DNA of 64,000 nucleotides from Rapana venosa (Eukaryota; Mollusca; Gastropoda; Neogastropoda; Muricidae): NCBI GenBank assembly GCA_028751875.1, contig CM054144.1, positions 212,266 to 276,265 of the forward strand, read 5' to 3'. Shown piece by piece: positions 34,045 to 46,097 of this stretch (position 1 is its first letter; each line of letters starts with the position of its first letter). The notes under the pieces were generated by a model. It saw only the letters and a program-made list of their open reading frames with translations, ran no database searches and was not told where the DNA came from. The position numbers and the translations under genes were made by a program.

Positions 34045-34320
34045 TAACAGGATAGCTCAGTGGTCAGAGCACTCAATTTCCCCCAGCAAAGCTTTAGCAG
34101 CATTGAGCATGGTGACCGTTTGCGCGCCTTGGCTTCAGTACAGTCCCCCAGTTCACCCAGCTGTAAATGGGTACCTGCCACTTTAGGGTCAGGGAGGGTA
34201 AAGCAGCGAGGGAGAGGAGATGGGCGCCGCCTTTTATATGCTGGCCCCTAGAGAAGTGAGGTCTCTGATGCCCCACTCCCCTACGACCACATAGGTTATG
34301 GGACACCTTTACCTTTTTAC
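34045..34320 (+). mobile_element. tRNA-derived SINE-like unit, third type
   Basis: Starts with a strong A-box-like GGATAGCTCAGTGGTCAGAG. A CAGCTGTAAATGGGTACCTG body segment follows, and the unit ends in a CCTTTACCTTTTTAC tail. The B-box region (TTGGCTTCAGTACAGTCCCC) is weak. Only one copy is seen in the window, so a lone tRNA-like pseudogene cannot be excluded. Confidence 0.55.
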
Positions 34321-34617
34321 TTCATCATATAGAGTGGATTTCGTCCAGTCTCTTCGTAAGTTAGAGCATGAGGTGTTCTGATACTTACATTGAGTAGCCT
34401 TTTCAAGGCAAATGTATGAACGCGTTCAGCTGTCATATGATCCACCTGCTGTTACTGCCCAAACTTCAGAACCGTGGTTATCTTAACATTGGCTGAAATC
34501 GGCAGTCAGAGAGTTTGAAGAATAATGATGGGGACTGGTTACCAACTATCCGTAACAGTTTAACAATACAAACAATCGCTTTTCTTGCTCTGTGAGCCAA
34601 ATCATCTAAAGATATAT
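34321..34617. other. No recognised feature
   Basis: Unique-looking sequence. Nothing recognised. Confidence 0.5.
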
Positions 34618-34739
34618 CCGAGAGAGAGAGAGACACACACACACAGACAGACAGACAGACAGACAGACACTGAGAGAGAGAACTTGAAGAAGAATGCGTA
34701 CACACACACACACCACGCACGCACGCACGCGCGCGCGCA

Positions 34740-34816
<77 letters not shown>
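34618..34816. repeat. Compound microsatellite GA / CA / CAGA / GCAC / CA
   Basis: GA, then CA, then CAGA, a short non-repeat gap, then CACG and CGCG units, then about 35 CA units. The CG-rich alternating part at 34723-34760 is a candidate Z-DNA segment. Confidence 0.95.
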
Positions 34817-34818
<2 letters not shown>

Positions 34819-35373
34819 TACAACAGTGGGAATCAGTTTCATTTGTTTTGCCTAGCTGAATGCCGACTTCTCCAAATGTAACAGATGCACACATGAATAT
34901 TCCAGGGTATCAAATCTTCCGTGAAGATCCTCACAAACCCAAGTCCACCGGGTTACTTACATATATAGCCCCCTCGCTCAGTTGTAAAAGAGTATATAAC
35001 CTTAAGGTTTATGACATTGAATCCATGTGGATTGAAATAAAATTAAAACACAATAGACCAATATTAATAGGATTTATATACAGAAATCCTTCAGAAACCA
35101 GAGACTGGTTAGAAAAATTCAACTCTCTTATGAACGAGGTAATACTTTTAAACAATGAAACAATTATTCTTGGGGGTTTTAACATAGACCTATTAAAACC
35201 TAAATCAAAATGGAGCCACAACATTACTATGTTTGGCCTAGAACAACTAATAGATAGACCAACACGGATAAAAAATAATTCTAGAACATTAATAGATCAT
35301 ATCTACACTACTACAAAACAACACATAACAGAAGTATATGCTCCCTCATGTGGATGCAGTGATCATAATCCCC
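34817..35373 (+). pseudogene. APE-type endonuclease fragment, LINE family B
   Basis: The intelligible frame runs from the ATG at 34860 to about 35373, then enters a CA array. Landmarks are NIPGYQIFREDPHK, an STGLLTYIA strand, ESMWIEIK, LIGFIYRNPSE, ILGGFNIDLL, LIDRPTRI, TLIDHIYT and GCSDHNP. In order these match the exonuclease-endonuclease-phosphatase domain of non-LTR retrotransposons, which nicks target DNA. The canonical GD(F/M)N box reads GGFN, losing the catalytic-type Asp. The N-terminal ET motif is cut or frameshifted next to the CA array on the left, and no reverse transcriptase follows. The endonuclease identity is clear; the link to family B rests on the adjacent 3' UTR modules. 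Confidence 0.8.
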
Positions 35374-35376
35374 CCA

Positions 35377-35409
35377 CCCCACCCCCACACACACACGCTC
35401 AAACAAACA

Positions 35410-35474
<65 letters not shown>
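35377..35474. repeat. (CA)n microsatellite
   Basis: CCCCA lead-in, then about 35 CA units, then ACTC units. Sits between the endonuclease fragment and LINE B 3' UTR-like sequence. Confidence 0.95.
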
Positions 35475-35478
<4 letters not shown>

Positions 35479-36330
35479 TCACTCACTCACCCACTCATAT
35501 TCTCTCCCTCAACGACTATATAGTTTTAAATTTCTTCTTGGTTTGTTTCTTGTTTTTATTGTGTGGATGTATGGGTATTAAATTTATTTCATTATCATGA
35601 CATATAATTTGAAACGAGTATAATCTAAAATGAGTGTTGATGGGATCGCATACTGTTTTGGGAATTATATATGGATATTATCTCTGAAATACACACTCAC
35701 ACACACTCTGTCTCTCTGTCTCCGTCTCTCTCTCTCTCACCTTTTATCGTCCTGCTTATAGTCATAGTATATCCTGGTGAAGGATTCGTATTTTTATATT
35801 TTCAATACTTTATTGGACTTGCCTCTGTACTTAAGTTCTAATGAGTGCCCTATTTCAATATATTATAATTATGTGTAACAAGTATGTGTACCATTTGACA
35901 ATGTGTAGATGTTTATCTTTATGACTTATTAAGTTTGGTTGTGTTATTTTTCTTGGCTTTGTTGTTGTTCTTGTTCTTGTTGTTGTTGTTTGTCTGTTTT
36001 TCTCTTTTTTATCATCTTTTGTTGGTTTGGTTTTTTCTTCTCTTTTGTTTGTTTGTTTGTTTTGGTTAGGGTTTTTTGGAGGGTGGGGGTAGGGGTGGGG
36101 TATTTTTAGGATTTTCTTTTAATTGCTTGCTTTGGGGGGGGGGGGGGGGGGGGGGGTTGTTGGGGAGGAGCTGTTTTGAAAAGGGTTATTTCCCCTTGTT
36201 TTTATTGTGAGACTGTATAAGTATTGGGTTATTATTATTAAGATGTATCCCTAACGGGCGGGGACTGGATGTAAAAAAGCACATGTGTGCTTATTCATTA
36301 TCCTCGAAATAAAAGAATTTTTCATTTCTC
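35475..36330 (+). mobile_element. LINE family B 3' UTR and 3' end
   Basis: Shares a long ordered series with 57880-58265 and 59577-60000: TGTATGGGTATT, TTTCATTATCATGACATATA, ATGAGTGTTGATGG, ATTATCTCTGAAATACACA, a GTCTCTGTCTC block, TTTTATCGT, CACTTAAGTT-like sites and CCATTTGACAATGTGTAGATG. It ends with GGGACTGGATGTAAAAAAGC, a stem-like GCACATGTGTGC, AATAAAAGAATTT and a short TCATT tail at 36325. A run of 23 G lies at 36134-36156. Confidence 0.75.
36134..36156. repeat. Poly-G run, 23 bases
   Basis: Uninterrupted G run inside the LINE B 3' UTR. Length in such runs is error-prone. Confidence 0.9.
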
Positions 36331-36362
36331 TCTCTCTCTCTCTCCTCTCCTCTCCTCTCCTC
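36331..36362. repeat. (CT)n microsatellite after LINE B tail
   Basis: CT units, then CTCTC/CTCCT units, starting directly at the LINE B tail. Confidence 0.9.
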
Positions 36363-37277
36363 ATGCCCTTTCTCTAGTCTAATTCAATAGATTTTATCGT
36401 GGATGTTGTTTTTATTGCAGTTAGAGATGAGATTATTAGTACTATTATAAGCGATACTGTTTTAGTTTGATATTGTTTTAGTTTGATAGCCCAGTTGATT
36501 ATGGGCTTTTGTATTTTGTATGTATAGGGGTTTTACTTGTTGGAATAATTGGTTTTGTTTGTTTTGTTATTATTTTTCTATTTGATTGAAGGTGTATTTC
36601 CCCTTCCCCCTTGATACTCCTCCCCCACCCCCCATCCTTTCCAATGCTTTTCTGTTATCATCGTTATGTTGTTGTCTCATGGTGATGGGGATTATTTGTT
36701 ATATTGTTGTCTCATGGTGATGGGTGATTGTTGTTATTCTTGTATCTCTATTATAATAATCGTTATTATTGTCTTATTTGACTTATCTTGCTTGTTTCGT
36801 AGTTATTGTGTGAATATATTATTTTTTTAAAAAGCGCTATTTGAAGAGTATGAGCGCATAAAAGCACACGTTTGCTGGGTGCAGGAGAGGAGGGAGGTCA
36901 TTGAAGGCAATATTGTCAGTAATGACGAATGCCTAGTATTTTCTAATGTTTTGTTCCTGTACCTTTTTATTATCTAAAGTATAAACTTGAAAGAATGGAT
37001 GAAACAGTAGGTGAAGTAATTTGTTTGTCCTGACGTTTTATGATTTTCTTTTTTAAATTCTTAAAACATTCTTGATTTAAATGTGTGTGTGGACGTGAGC
37101 GCGCACGCGCGCAGGTGTGTATGAGCATCAGTATATGTGTGCGTGTATATGTATATGTGGTAATTTGTATTTTTCAATGTATTACCTTAATCGATTTTCC
37201 TCTTTACTGGTTTAATTTAATGGGTAAGTATGCAATAATGTAGTATTTCAATATGATCATTAAGAAATTTGTTTTTA
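36363..37277. other. AT-rich stretch without a recognised gene
   Basis: Contains a short direct repeat, TTGTTGTCTCATGGTGATGG, at about 36669 and 36704, and a GCGCGCACGCGCGC-like patch near 37099. No coding motif seen. Confidence 0.5.
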
Positions 37278-37474
<197 letters not shown>

Positions 37475-37475
37475 A

Positions 37476-37808
37476 ATGAAGCAAAAACGCTGTTTGACCC
37501 AGGCCATACTCCTCGTGTGTTGGTTAACCTGTCTTGTTGTTGTCAGAACATTTGAACCGAAACCAGCTGCCGGCAACCACGCTAAGCGGACCATGGGTTA
37601 TTTATTCATTCCCACTGATGCTAACAGCCATGTTCCCTCAGCCGCTGTAACCGCTGTAACCGCTGCTGCTGCTGCTGTGGCAAACTCCTCCCCTTCAAGA
37701 CTGCCCCCCCCCCCTCCCCCCCCGGGCACTTCACTTCCTGGGCTGGCCTTCAAAACTGATTCATCCTCGGAATTTTGGAGGGGTACTTTTTTCTCTGGAA
37801 TGCGATGA
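37476..37808 (+). CDS. Candidate short secreted-protein-like open frame
   Basis: 110 codons from ATG. The N-terminus looks like a signal peptide: a basic start (MKQKR) followed by a hydrophobic AILLVCWLTCLVVV core. An AKR dibasic site lies at about residues 36-38. An Ala-rich stretch derives from a CTG/CCG run, and a Pro-rich run from poly-C. No homologue is recognised. The frame is in a repeat-rich region and could be chance; no splice sites or neighbouring exons were identified. Confidence 0.2.
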   Translation: MKQKRCLTQAILLVCWLTCLVVVRTFEPKPAAGNHAKRTMGYLFIPTDANSHVPSAAVTAVTAAAAAVANSSPSRLPPPPPPPGTSLPGLAFKTDSSSEFWRGTFFSGMR

Positions 37809-38021
37809 CGTTGATAATGATGTTACTTCAGGGTGAGCTCTTGGGCTCTGGCGTTGTGCTGGGCGCCGCTGATAGGGCAGGCCTGACGTCATGGCTAGTG
37901 CAGCCTCCACTGATTGTGGTCACAGTGAAGTGTGACCTGGTCATTGCTGGGCTGGTTTTAGTGTAATTCCTCGACCAGAGGACTGAGGTTCCCCAATGGG
38001 GAGATGAACGATGCCTATGCT
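37809..38021. other. No recognised feature
   Basis: Unique-looking sequence leading into an (ATT) tail. Confidence 0.5.
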
Positions 38022-38035
38022 ATATAAATTCCATA

Positions 38036-38068
<33 letters not shown>
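38022..38068 (+). mobile_element. LINE A-type 3' terminus with (ATT)n tail
   Basis: GCTATATAAATTCCATAT followed by 14 or so ATT units, identical in form to the LINE A end at 59500-59568. The upstream sequence is not recognisable LINE A, so this is a very short LINE end or a SINE that uses the same tail. Confidence 0.65.
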
Positions 38069-38165
38069 GCCACCGTTATGACCCCACCCCTTAGGTAGCC
38101 GTATTCCGACTTTAGGAACGGTGTCTGAACACCACACCTGTGTGCATGCTGGGTGCTGTTTCTGT

Positions 38166-38410
38166 CATCCCTTCCACCTGGCACACAATGGCCTACTCTT
38201 CCAAAAGGTGAAAGGGATTGTTAACGTGTGTGCAAGATGTTCTGCGTGCTTTCGCACATGGGGCCTGGGTTTATAGTGTCATCCAAAGGACACTGACATT
38301 CAGTTCAACATGCTCGTCAGGCTGGGAAGAACGGGTGAGGCTGGGAATTGAACCCAAAACCTCAAGGTTTACTTGCTGGCAGGCTCACGTCTTAGCTATC
38401 TTACTTTAAA
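38166..38410 (-). mobile_element. tRNA-derived SINE, second type, minus strand
   Basis: Body landmarks GGCACACAATGGCCTACTC, GCAAGATGTTCTGCGTGC and TCATCCAAAGGAC are shared with 16573-16815. The minus-strand head has an A-box-like ATAGCTAAGACGTGAGC and a B box GGGTTCAATTCCC at about 38340-38400. Confidence 0.75.
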
Positions 38411-38474
38411 CATGGTTTAATGTTCTCTTTAACATGAAAACCGCCTTAGATTACACAGATTCAAAATCCGTTTC

Positions 38475-38660
38475 CACCGACACAACTGGCCTACCCTTGA
38501 GAAAGGCGGAGCGGGTTTTAACGTGTGCGCAAGATGTTCTGCCATCGTTCGCACACTGGACCTCGGCTAGTAGCCTCATCCGAAGAAATGTTTGGAGTAG
38601 TGGAGTCGACGCTGAGGTTTTCTCCTGTCAACTATTAGTGCCTTGGTGGAAGTTCAAGCC
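38475..38660 (-). mobile_element. tRNA-derived SINE, second type, diverged copy
   Basis: CCGACACAACTGGCCTACCC, GCGCAAGATGTTCTGCC and CTCATCCGAAG match the same SINE body. The head at the right is weak (GGAAGTTCAAGCC in place of a B box). Confidence 0.65.
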
Positions 38661-38797
38661 TTTGCGTCAGGTGGGGAGCGCAACGCCCTGCAATGCCCTG
38701 TGATTTCTTTCCTTGCTCTGTTTCTTGCCAGTTCCCAGCAGTATTTTCCTTTTTGTTAGGGATGTATGACTCTTGAGTGAGAGAAGGCCGTCTCTGT

Positions 38798-38959
38798 TTT
38801 CCTCCATCACGCTTTCCTTGGCATTCTTCATGTTCTGCCAGTCTCCTGGTTTCAGCGGATGTGTCTGTATTTTCCTCCATCACGCTTTCCTTGGCATTCT
38901 TCATGTTCTGCCAGTCTCCTGGTTTCAGCGGCTGTGTCTGTATTTTCCTCCATCACGCT
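38798..38959. repeat. 73-bp tandem repeat, 2.2 copies
   Basis: Copies start at 38798, 38871 and 38944 with TTTCCTCCATCACGCTTT. The first two copies are nearly identical (GGATGTGTC or GGCTGTGTC). Confidence 0.95.
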
Positions 38960-39018
38960 TTGATTTTCTTTTCTCAGGGGTCTGCTTTCTTTCCGGTACC
39001 TAGAGTGCACAGTTATTG

Positions 39019-39084
39019 ACCCCTGCTGCTGCTGCTGCTCCTGCTGCTGCTGCTCCTCCTCCTCCTCCTCCTACTACTACTACC

Positions 39085-39123
<39 letters not shown>

Positions 39124-39245
39124 ACTACTACTTTTTCTTCTACCATGACTACCGCTACTTCTATTTCTGGTGTGTTTGCTGCTGGTGCTGCTTTTTCACT
39201 GCTACTACTGTTACTTCAGCTGCCGTTGCTGCTGCTGTATTTGTA
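39019..39245. repeat. Trinucleotide tract (CTG / CTC / CTA)n
   Basis: CTG units, then CTC, then CTA, then about 11 CTG units at 39088-39122, then decaying CTA/CTG units. The poly-Ala frame is compositional. Confidence 0.95.
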
Positions 39246-39379
39246 ATGACAATTCTGTGAAGGGGCCTTGTCTGGGATGGGATGCTTGCTGGCCAGTCTC
39301 GGGCCCCGCGCTGCTGATGGTGGTGTGCAGGACTGGGTCCACAGCATGCTTCAGTCTCTACAGTGCCAGACAACCTCCC

Positions 39380-39430
39380 TCCTCTCTCTCCTCCCCTCCC
39401 TCCCTCCCTCCCTTCCTTCCTTCCTTTCTC
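39380..39430. repeat. CTCC/CTTC pyrimidine tract
   Basis: Short CTCC-, CCCT- and TTCC-type tract leading into the CA-rich block. Confidence 0.85.
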
Positions 39431-39695
39431 TCATGCACACGCACACACACGCACACACACAAACACCATCACACGCGCGTGTGGGTGCGCAGGCAAACAC
39501 ATGTGCGTGTATGTGCGTGTGTGCGTGCGTGCATGTACACGTTTGTCTGTAAAACGTAAAACAGGAAAAAAAAATTGGCTTTTATTTCTGCAAGCTAAAG
39601 AAGAAGAAAGGCAATGCGTTATTGGCTCCTCCTCCTACCTCATCATCCCTTTTACACCCCCCTCACACACACACACACTTACACACACACACACA

Positions 39696-39734
<39 letters not shown>

Positions 39735-40493
39735 CTACCTTATGCACTGTTGGCCTTCTGTGTGTGTGATGTGGATGGTAACTTCACTGTCATAACCTGT
39801 CACCGCCGTCACTCACACACACACACTCACATACACACTCACACATACTCACATACACATACACACTCACATACACACACTCACATACACACTCACGCAC
39901 ACACTCACATACACACTCACACACACACTCACACACACATACACACTCACATACACACACTCACATACACACTCATATAAACACTCACACACACACACTC
40001 ACACACACACTCACACTACACACTCACACACACACACAACTCACACACACACTCATATACACACACGCACACACCACTCACACACACACACACTCACACA
40101 CACACACACTCTCTCACACACACACACACTCACACACATACACACACTCTCACACACACACACACTCACACACGCACACTCACATACACACGCACACACA
40201 CACTCATATACACACTCACACTCTCACACATACACATACACTCACACACACTCTCACACACACTCACACACACACAACACACACACACACTCACACACAC
40301 GCACACGCACACTCACACACACACTCTCACACACACATTCACACACACACACTCACACACACAAACACACTCACACTCACACACACACACCTCACAAACA
40401 CACACACTCGCACACACACACTCCACACACACACACACACACTCTCTCTCTCAAACACACACACTCACATACACTCACACACACACACACACA

Positions 40494-40549
<56 letters not shown>

Positions 40550-40824
40550 GTCTAATATCACTTTAAGTGAACAGACGTAAAATTGAAGACACACACACAC
40601 ATATACACACATACTCATACACACACTCACACACACACACACTCACACACACACTCTCACACACACACTCACACACACACACCACACACACTCACACGCA
40701 CACACACACCCACACACACACTCACGCACACACACACACACTCACACACACACACACACGTACACACACACACACACACGTACACACACACACACACGTA
40801 CACACACACACACACACCACAACA

Positions 40825-40875
<51 letters not shown>

Positions 40876-41254
40876 CTACCTTATGCACTGTTGGCCCTCT
40901 GTGTGTGTGATGTGGATGGTAACTTCACTGTCATAACCTGTCACCGCCGTCACTCGCACACACACTCACATACACACTCACACACACACACTTTCACACA
41001 CACACACACTCACACACACACACTCACGCACACACACACACTCACACACACTATCACACACACACTCACACACACACACTCACATACATACACATACACT
41101 CACACACACACACACTCACATACACACACACTCACACACACTATCACACACACACTCACACACACACACTCACATACACACACACACTCACACACACACT
41201 CACATACACACTCACACACACACACACACACTCACACACACACACACACACACA

Positions 41255-41295
<41 letters not shown>
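39431..41295. repeat. CA-rich block of 1.9 kb with an embedded duplicated segment
   Basis: CA repeats with ACTC, ACAT and ACGC variants through most of the interval. An 85-bp non-repeat segment (CCCCTACCTTATGCACTGTT through CACCGCCGTCACTC) occurs at 39731-39815 and almost identically at 40871-40955, so the block contains a duplicated unit of about 1.14 kb. The His/Thr frames are compositional. Confidence 0.95.
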
Positions 41296-41296
<1 letters not shown>

Positions 41297-41450
41297 TGCA
41301 GCCTCACACGCAGATGCTCGCGTTCGGACTGGATTGGATGGTGGCGCGCGTTCGTTCCGTTGTCACAGAGAAAAGAAACACACACTGGCCATACACTGTC
41401 GGCCCACACACACACACACGCTGCTGCATTGATTTCTCTCCCTTTCTCTC

Positions 41451-41466
41451 GGGGGGGGGGGGGGGG
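41451..41466. repeat. Poly-G run, 16 bases
   Basis: Uninterrupted G run after a CTCTC pyrimidine stretch. Confidence 0.9.
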
Positions 41467-41715
41467 CACAAAGTGTTTGACAAGTTGGGCCTTTTGTTCT
41501 TTCCTGTTGTTTAGAGTGAACTTTGTGCCGGTGGTTGTTTGGGGACTGGCTGTCTGGTCTGCCTAATGACAAACTGATGTCCTCCCTGACTCCACTCCTC
41601 CCACCACACACCAGGTCCCCCTTGCGTGATGCTGACAGAGTTGTGGGCCCTATATTTTGAACAGTTATGTTTAGTTGTGCTTGGGAACCGAATTGTCTCC
41701 CTCTTGACAAAAAAT
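41467..41715. other. No recognised feature
   Basis: Unique-looking sequence. Nothing recognised. Confidence 0.5.
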
Positions 41716-42102
41716 GGTGATGTGTAGGAATGATTTCTTGGAGTCACGTAATGTGCGTTGTATATAAATGATCTCATGGAGTCACATGCTGTGCGCTGTA
41801 TACAAGTGATCTCATGGAGTCACATGCTGTGCGTTGTATACAAGTGATCTCATGGAGTCACATGCTGTGGACGGTGTACAAATGATCTCATGGAGTCACA
41901 TGCTGTGCGTTGTATATAAATGATCTCATGGAGTCACATGATGTGCGCTGTATACAAGTGATCTCATGGAGTCACATGCTGTGCGTTGTATACAAATGAT
42001 CTCATGGAGTCACATGCTGTGCGTTGTATACAAATGATCTCATGGGGTCACATGCTGTGGACGGTGAACAAATGATCTCATGGAGTCACATGCTGTGGGG
42101 TG
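41716..42102. repeat. 38-bp minisatellite
   Basis: About ten copies of a 38-bp unit built on GATCTCATGGAGTCACATGC then TGTGCGTTGTATACAART. Two copies carry TGTGGACGGTG in place of TGTGCGTTG, spaced about five units apart, which suggests a higher-order repeat. Confidence 0.95.
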
Positions 42103-42576
42103 AACACATCAGCGACTTGCTCATCAGGCCATGGACAGAAGGAGTGCTGGCCTGACAGGTAAGTGGGGGTGGGAGAGACGGGCCATGAGAAGGAAAAGCA
42201 AGAATGGTTTCTGCCAAACCCTCTCTTCTAACAGGGCCGAGGATACTGCAGTCAGAGCAAGAAGAACCATTTCAGACAGCTTGCTTCAGTAACCACAGTT
42301 AGTTAGTCAGCAATCAAACCAAAACTTATCATCCCCCCCTCCACCATCACCACCACCACCCCTCAAAAAAAAGAAAAATCCAAACAAACGAACAAACAAA
42401 CAAAAATCCAAAACAAACCTTGCCGTAGTCAGGTCGTTAATTAGGCAGTAAAAACAAGAATATTTCTTTGGGAAAGCTTTCTTTCCGTGACGTGTGACGT
42501 CATGATTACAGCAGTCAAGCAAAGAATTCTTTGTTCAAAACACTCCCCATGATAACGTCATGACTTGATTAGTCAA

Positions 42577-42608
<32 letters not shown>

Positions 42609-42645
42609 CCTCGAACAACATGCATGGTTGTCAACATTGAGCCAC

Positions 42646-42676
<31 letters not shown>

Positions 42677-42866
42677 GCTGTTTGTGACTGACTAGGACAG
42701 GCTGGGAGTGTTGTTGATGTCCATTTCAGAGGTCCTCAGAGCTTGCTGAGCATGAACACTGTGATGTGTGGTGGACCAAGAAACAGAGGATGCTGTAGTC
42801 AGGAGAGCGTATCGGGAAAGGCAATGCAGAGATGGTGCAGGGAATTGCTGTCAAGATCAAACTAGC

Positions 42867-42870
<4 letters not shown>
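42103..42870. other. Stretch without a recognised gene; CA and GTT microsatellites inside
   Basis: Holds a CA run at 42585-42608 and a (GTT)n run at 42646-42676. The rest is unique-looking and without coding motifs. Confidence 0.6.
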
Positions 42871-42957
<87 letters not shown>

Positions 42958-42967
42958 GAGAGAGCGA

Positions 42968-43000
<33 letters not shown>

Positions 43001-43003
43001 GAG

Positions 43004-43052
<49 letters not shown>

Positions 43053-43092
43053 AAGACAGACAGACAGACACACACACAAACACACACACACG
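42871..43092. repeat. (GA)n then CAGA and CA compound microsatellite
   Basis: About 180 bp of GA with GAGCGAGA variants, then five CAGA units and CA units. Confidence 0.95.
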
Positions 43093-43162
43093 CACAGAGT
43101 CTTGGGGCATTGGTAAGGGTTTTTTGGGGGGTCTGCTTTTTGTTTTGTTTTTTGTCATTTAA

Positions 43163-44345
43163 TAATAATAATAAATGGAACTTATATAGGCTATATCTTG
43201 CAAAGACAAATCAAAGCGCATGCATTCACCTAATCTGACACAGTCATGCAATCAATGATAAATAATCAATAGTTTAAACAAACAGATATTACAAACATGG
43301 TGCGCTGTAGACAAAATCTATGAAATAAAATTTCAATAGTCAAAATTAATGTTATTGAAAAGCACACACACACTCACACACGTCATATACTTTAGCAGGG
43401 TGATAGGACATGGGTTAGTGAAGGTGGGATAGTTCTGATATGAAACAGGAGGGGGAAATCTTAGGTTTGAAATAAATATGTCTTGAGGCTGGATTTAAAA
43501 GTGTCATAACTAGGTTTCTGGCGAAGAGAGAGAGGGAGCTCATTCCAGGTCGATGGACCCGAAATAGAGAAAGAGCAGCTACTAGCGGTGGATTGGTTGA
43601 ATCTAGATATTCGTAGGCACAGGGTATCTGCAGCAGAGCGGAGGGAATGTGGAGTGTACAGGTTAAGACATTCACAGAAGTAGGAGGGTGCAGTTTTGTG
43701 GAGACATTTGTAACAGAGGGTACTGATCTTATAATTTACTCTCTGTGGCACAGGCAGCCAGTGGAGAGATTGCAAGAGAGGGGTAGTGTGCTCAGATTTT
43801 TTTTCTTTCTGAGAACTAGTCGAGCTGCGGAGTTTTGTATACGTTGAATGGAGTGGATAGATGATGCTGGCAGACCAGACAAAAGAGAATTGCAATAGTC
43901 CAGACATGAAAGAATGAGAGAAGTGACAAGTTTGGCTGTTGCATCGGTGGACAGGTACTTTGGAATTGCACTAATTCACTGTAATTGATAGTAGCACGAC
44001 TGACAGGTCTGGGTGATGAATTTTTGCATAGAGAGTGTGTTGTCAATAACAACACCTAGATACTTCGCAGCAGTGGGTAGAGGGACTGATGTATTGCCTA
44101 GCTCTGTTGAAGCTGTTGTAATGGAAGAGAGTTTGTGTTTGGTCCCTATGAGCATGGCTTCGGTTTTATCTGCATTTAGCTGTAATTCGTTCTGTGTCAT
44201 CCAGATTTTAATATCTTCAAAGCAGTTGGCCATATTTGTCAGGAGAGAAGGCAGATTTTCAGGAGTAACACTGCTTTGAATCTGAGAGTCATCTGCGTAA
44301 AATTGATGGTTGATTTGATGACGGTTTATTATATGTGACAGTGGG
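43163..44345 (-). mobile_element. LINE family A, minus strand, 5'-truncated near the YADD box
   Basis: The 3' end is on the left: (ATA)n tail, ATGGAACTTATATAGGC and a short CA patch at 43363-43382 at the usual 3' UTR position. The coding part follows in broken frames on the minus strand: 43461-43907 ([31 protein letters not shown]) and 43976-44233 (QLNADKTEAMLIG, NTSVPLPTAAKYLGVVIDN). The complement of the catalytic YADDSQ segment lies near 44283-44303, directly before the truncation. At least one frameshift separates the two pieces. Confidence 0.85.
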
Positions 44346-44407
44346 GCAGTGTAACTTGCTTGTTTTATCTGTTTAAAATGTTGTCGCTATTCCTATTGTT
44401 TTTGAGG

Positions 44408-44436
44408 TTTCGTATTATATATATATTATATAGTAT

Positions 44437-44474
<38 letters not shown>

Positions 44475-44484
44475 ATATATATAT
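44408..44484. repeat. (TA)n microsatellite
   Basis: TA run with ATTATA interruptions. Confidence 0.95.
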
Positions 44485-44902
<418 letters not shown>

Positions 44903-46097
44903 TGATACTTATTCCATAGAGCCCACGTCACATTGACAGTTTAAAAGAGATCAACACTGCAGTTTCGGGTTTCAGATTTTGCAGATGAGAGATCAAAATG
45001 AAACATTACAGCTCTGCTGCATCCTCTCAAAAATCTGTGTACTTTCAGAATGCTTGCATCCTCGACCTTTCAGACTGTGTGTACGAACAGTAGCACACGC
45101 AAAATATCACCATTGGTGAACCTCGGGAATCTAGCTGAGGAACGCAAACCCCCTCGCCCCTCCCCCACCCAGAAAAAAACGGAAAAAACCCACAAAACTG
45201 TGTGTACAGAAAGGGAATTACGGCATTTGCAGATCTGCATACACACTTCAACCTGGAAGATAGAACAAATCCCCTACCTCACTTTAAAAAACCCACCACA
45301 GAACAACTACCTTAATCGTCCACCTGCTGCTGCGAGTCACACCTTTCACCTACACCCTCAGGCTGTGAAGGGTAGACGCTGGCTGGTGTTTCCTAGCGGT
45401 CACTGTCAGCCGTGGACCTGCGCAGAGCGGAGTCAGCTGAAGCGGGACGTCCGTCAGGCCAGTGTCGCCACACTGCCTGCAGGGTCATGTCATCTGTTCA
45501 GTTTGGGGCGAGGTGTCTTGGTCTGGTGTGAGCCAGTCAGTGTGTGCCACATGCCCCATCTGCTGCCCTGCAGTCAGTGGTGCAGCAGCGGGGTGACGGC
45601 CTGTGTGGTCTGCCTCACCAGCAAAGACGACCATGCAATCACAACGAGGCTTGCTGCCGCTGATGAGTTCTCCTCTCAGCAGGACGAAATTCTTACTGGC
45701 GGTAACAACGTGACCACATGAGAGCCCGAGTTGGCCGCTTTCAGCAACAAAGGGAATGCACATCTATAGCTGACTGATGGTTTCATCAAACGAATAATTG
45801 ACTACAGAGGCAGAGGCACAAAACCCACGCCTTAAAAAGGCACTGATTTTCCAGTTGGATATGTTTTGAGCAGCAGCAACAACATAAAAACAAAACAAAG
45901 CAAAACAAGGCAAAGATTGGCTAGGCAACAACACCCCCTCTCCCCATCCCCGCTGTAGCCACCCCCATGCAACCCACTTGGTTGAGTATTTAGAACAGAG
46001 CAACCCTTTCACACCTTTCCTATAGCTCGTGCTAGCACGCTGATAAAAGCCAAGCAAACCAAAGAGCACACACAAGGCGACAAAGGAAGCACTCTAT
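44903..46097. other. 1.2 kb unique-looking stretch; open frame of uncertain status
   Basis: The longest frame is plus strand 45050-45721 (223 codons), beginning MLASSTFQTVCTNS and rich in Ser, Thr and Cys. It contains no recognisable domain, and a minus-strand frame overlaps it. Sequence quality looks normal here, so this is one of the few places where an exon could hide, but I see no splice or codon evidence strong enough to call a gene. Confidence 0.35.

Noticed and set aside
34045..34120. tRNA gene from the strong A box
   Set aside because: The B box is weak and the spacing does not fit a clover-leaf; a SINE-like tail follows.
39019..39246. Poly-alanine or poly-leucine protein
   Set aside because: It comes only from CTG/CTC/CTA trinucleotide repeats.
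40567..41514. His/Thr-rich 315-codon protein
   Set aside because: It is the translation of CA repeats with short unique gaps.
45050..45721. 223-codon host gene
   Set aside because: No domain or exon signals were recognised, and an overlapping minus-strand frame exists. It is listed only as an uncertain stretch.
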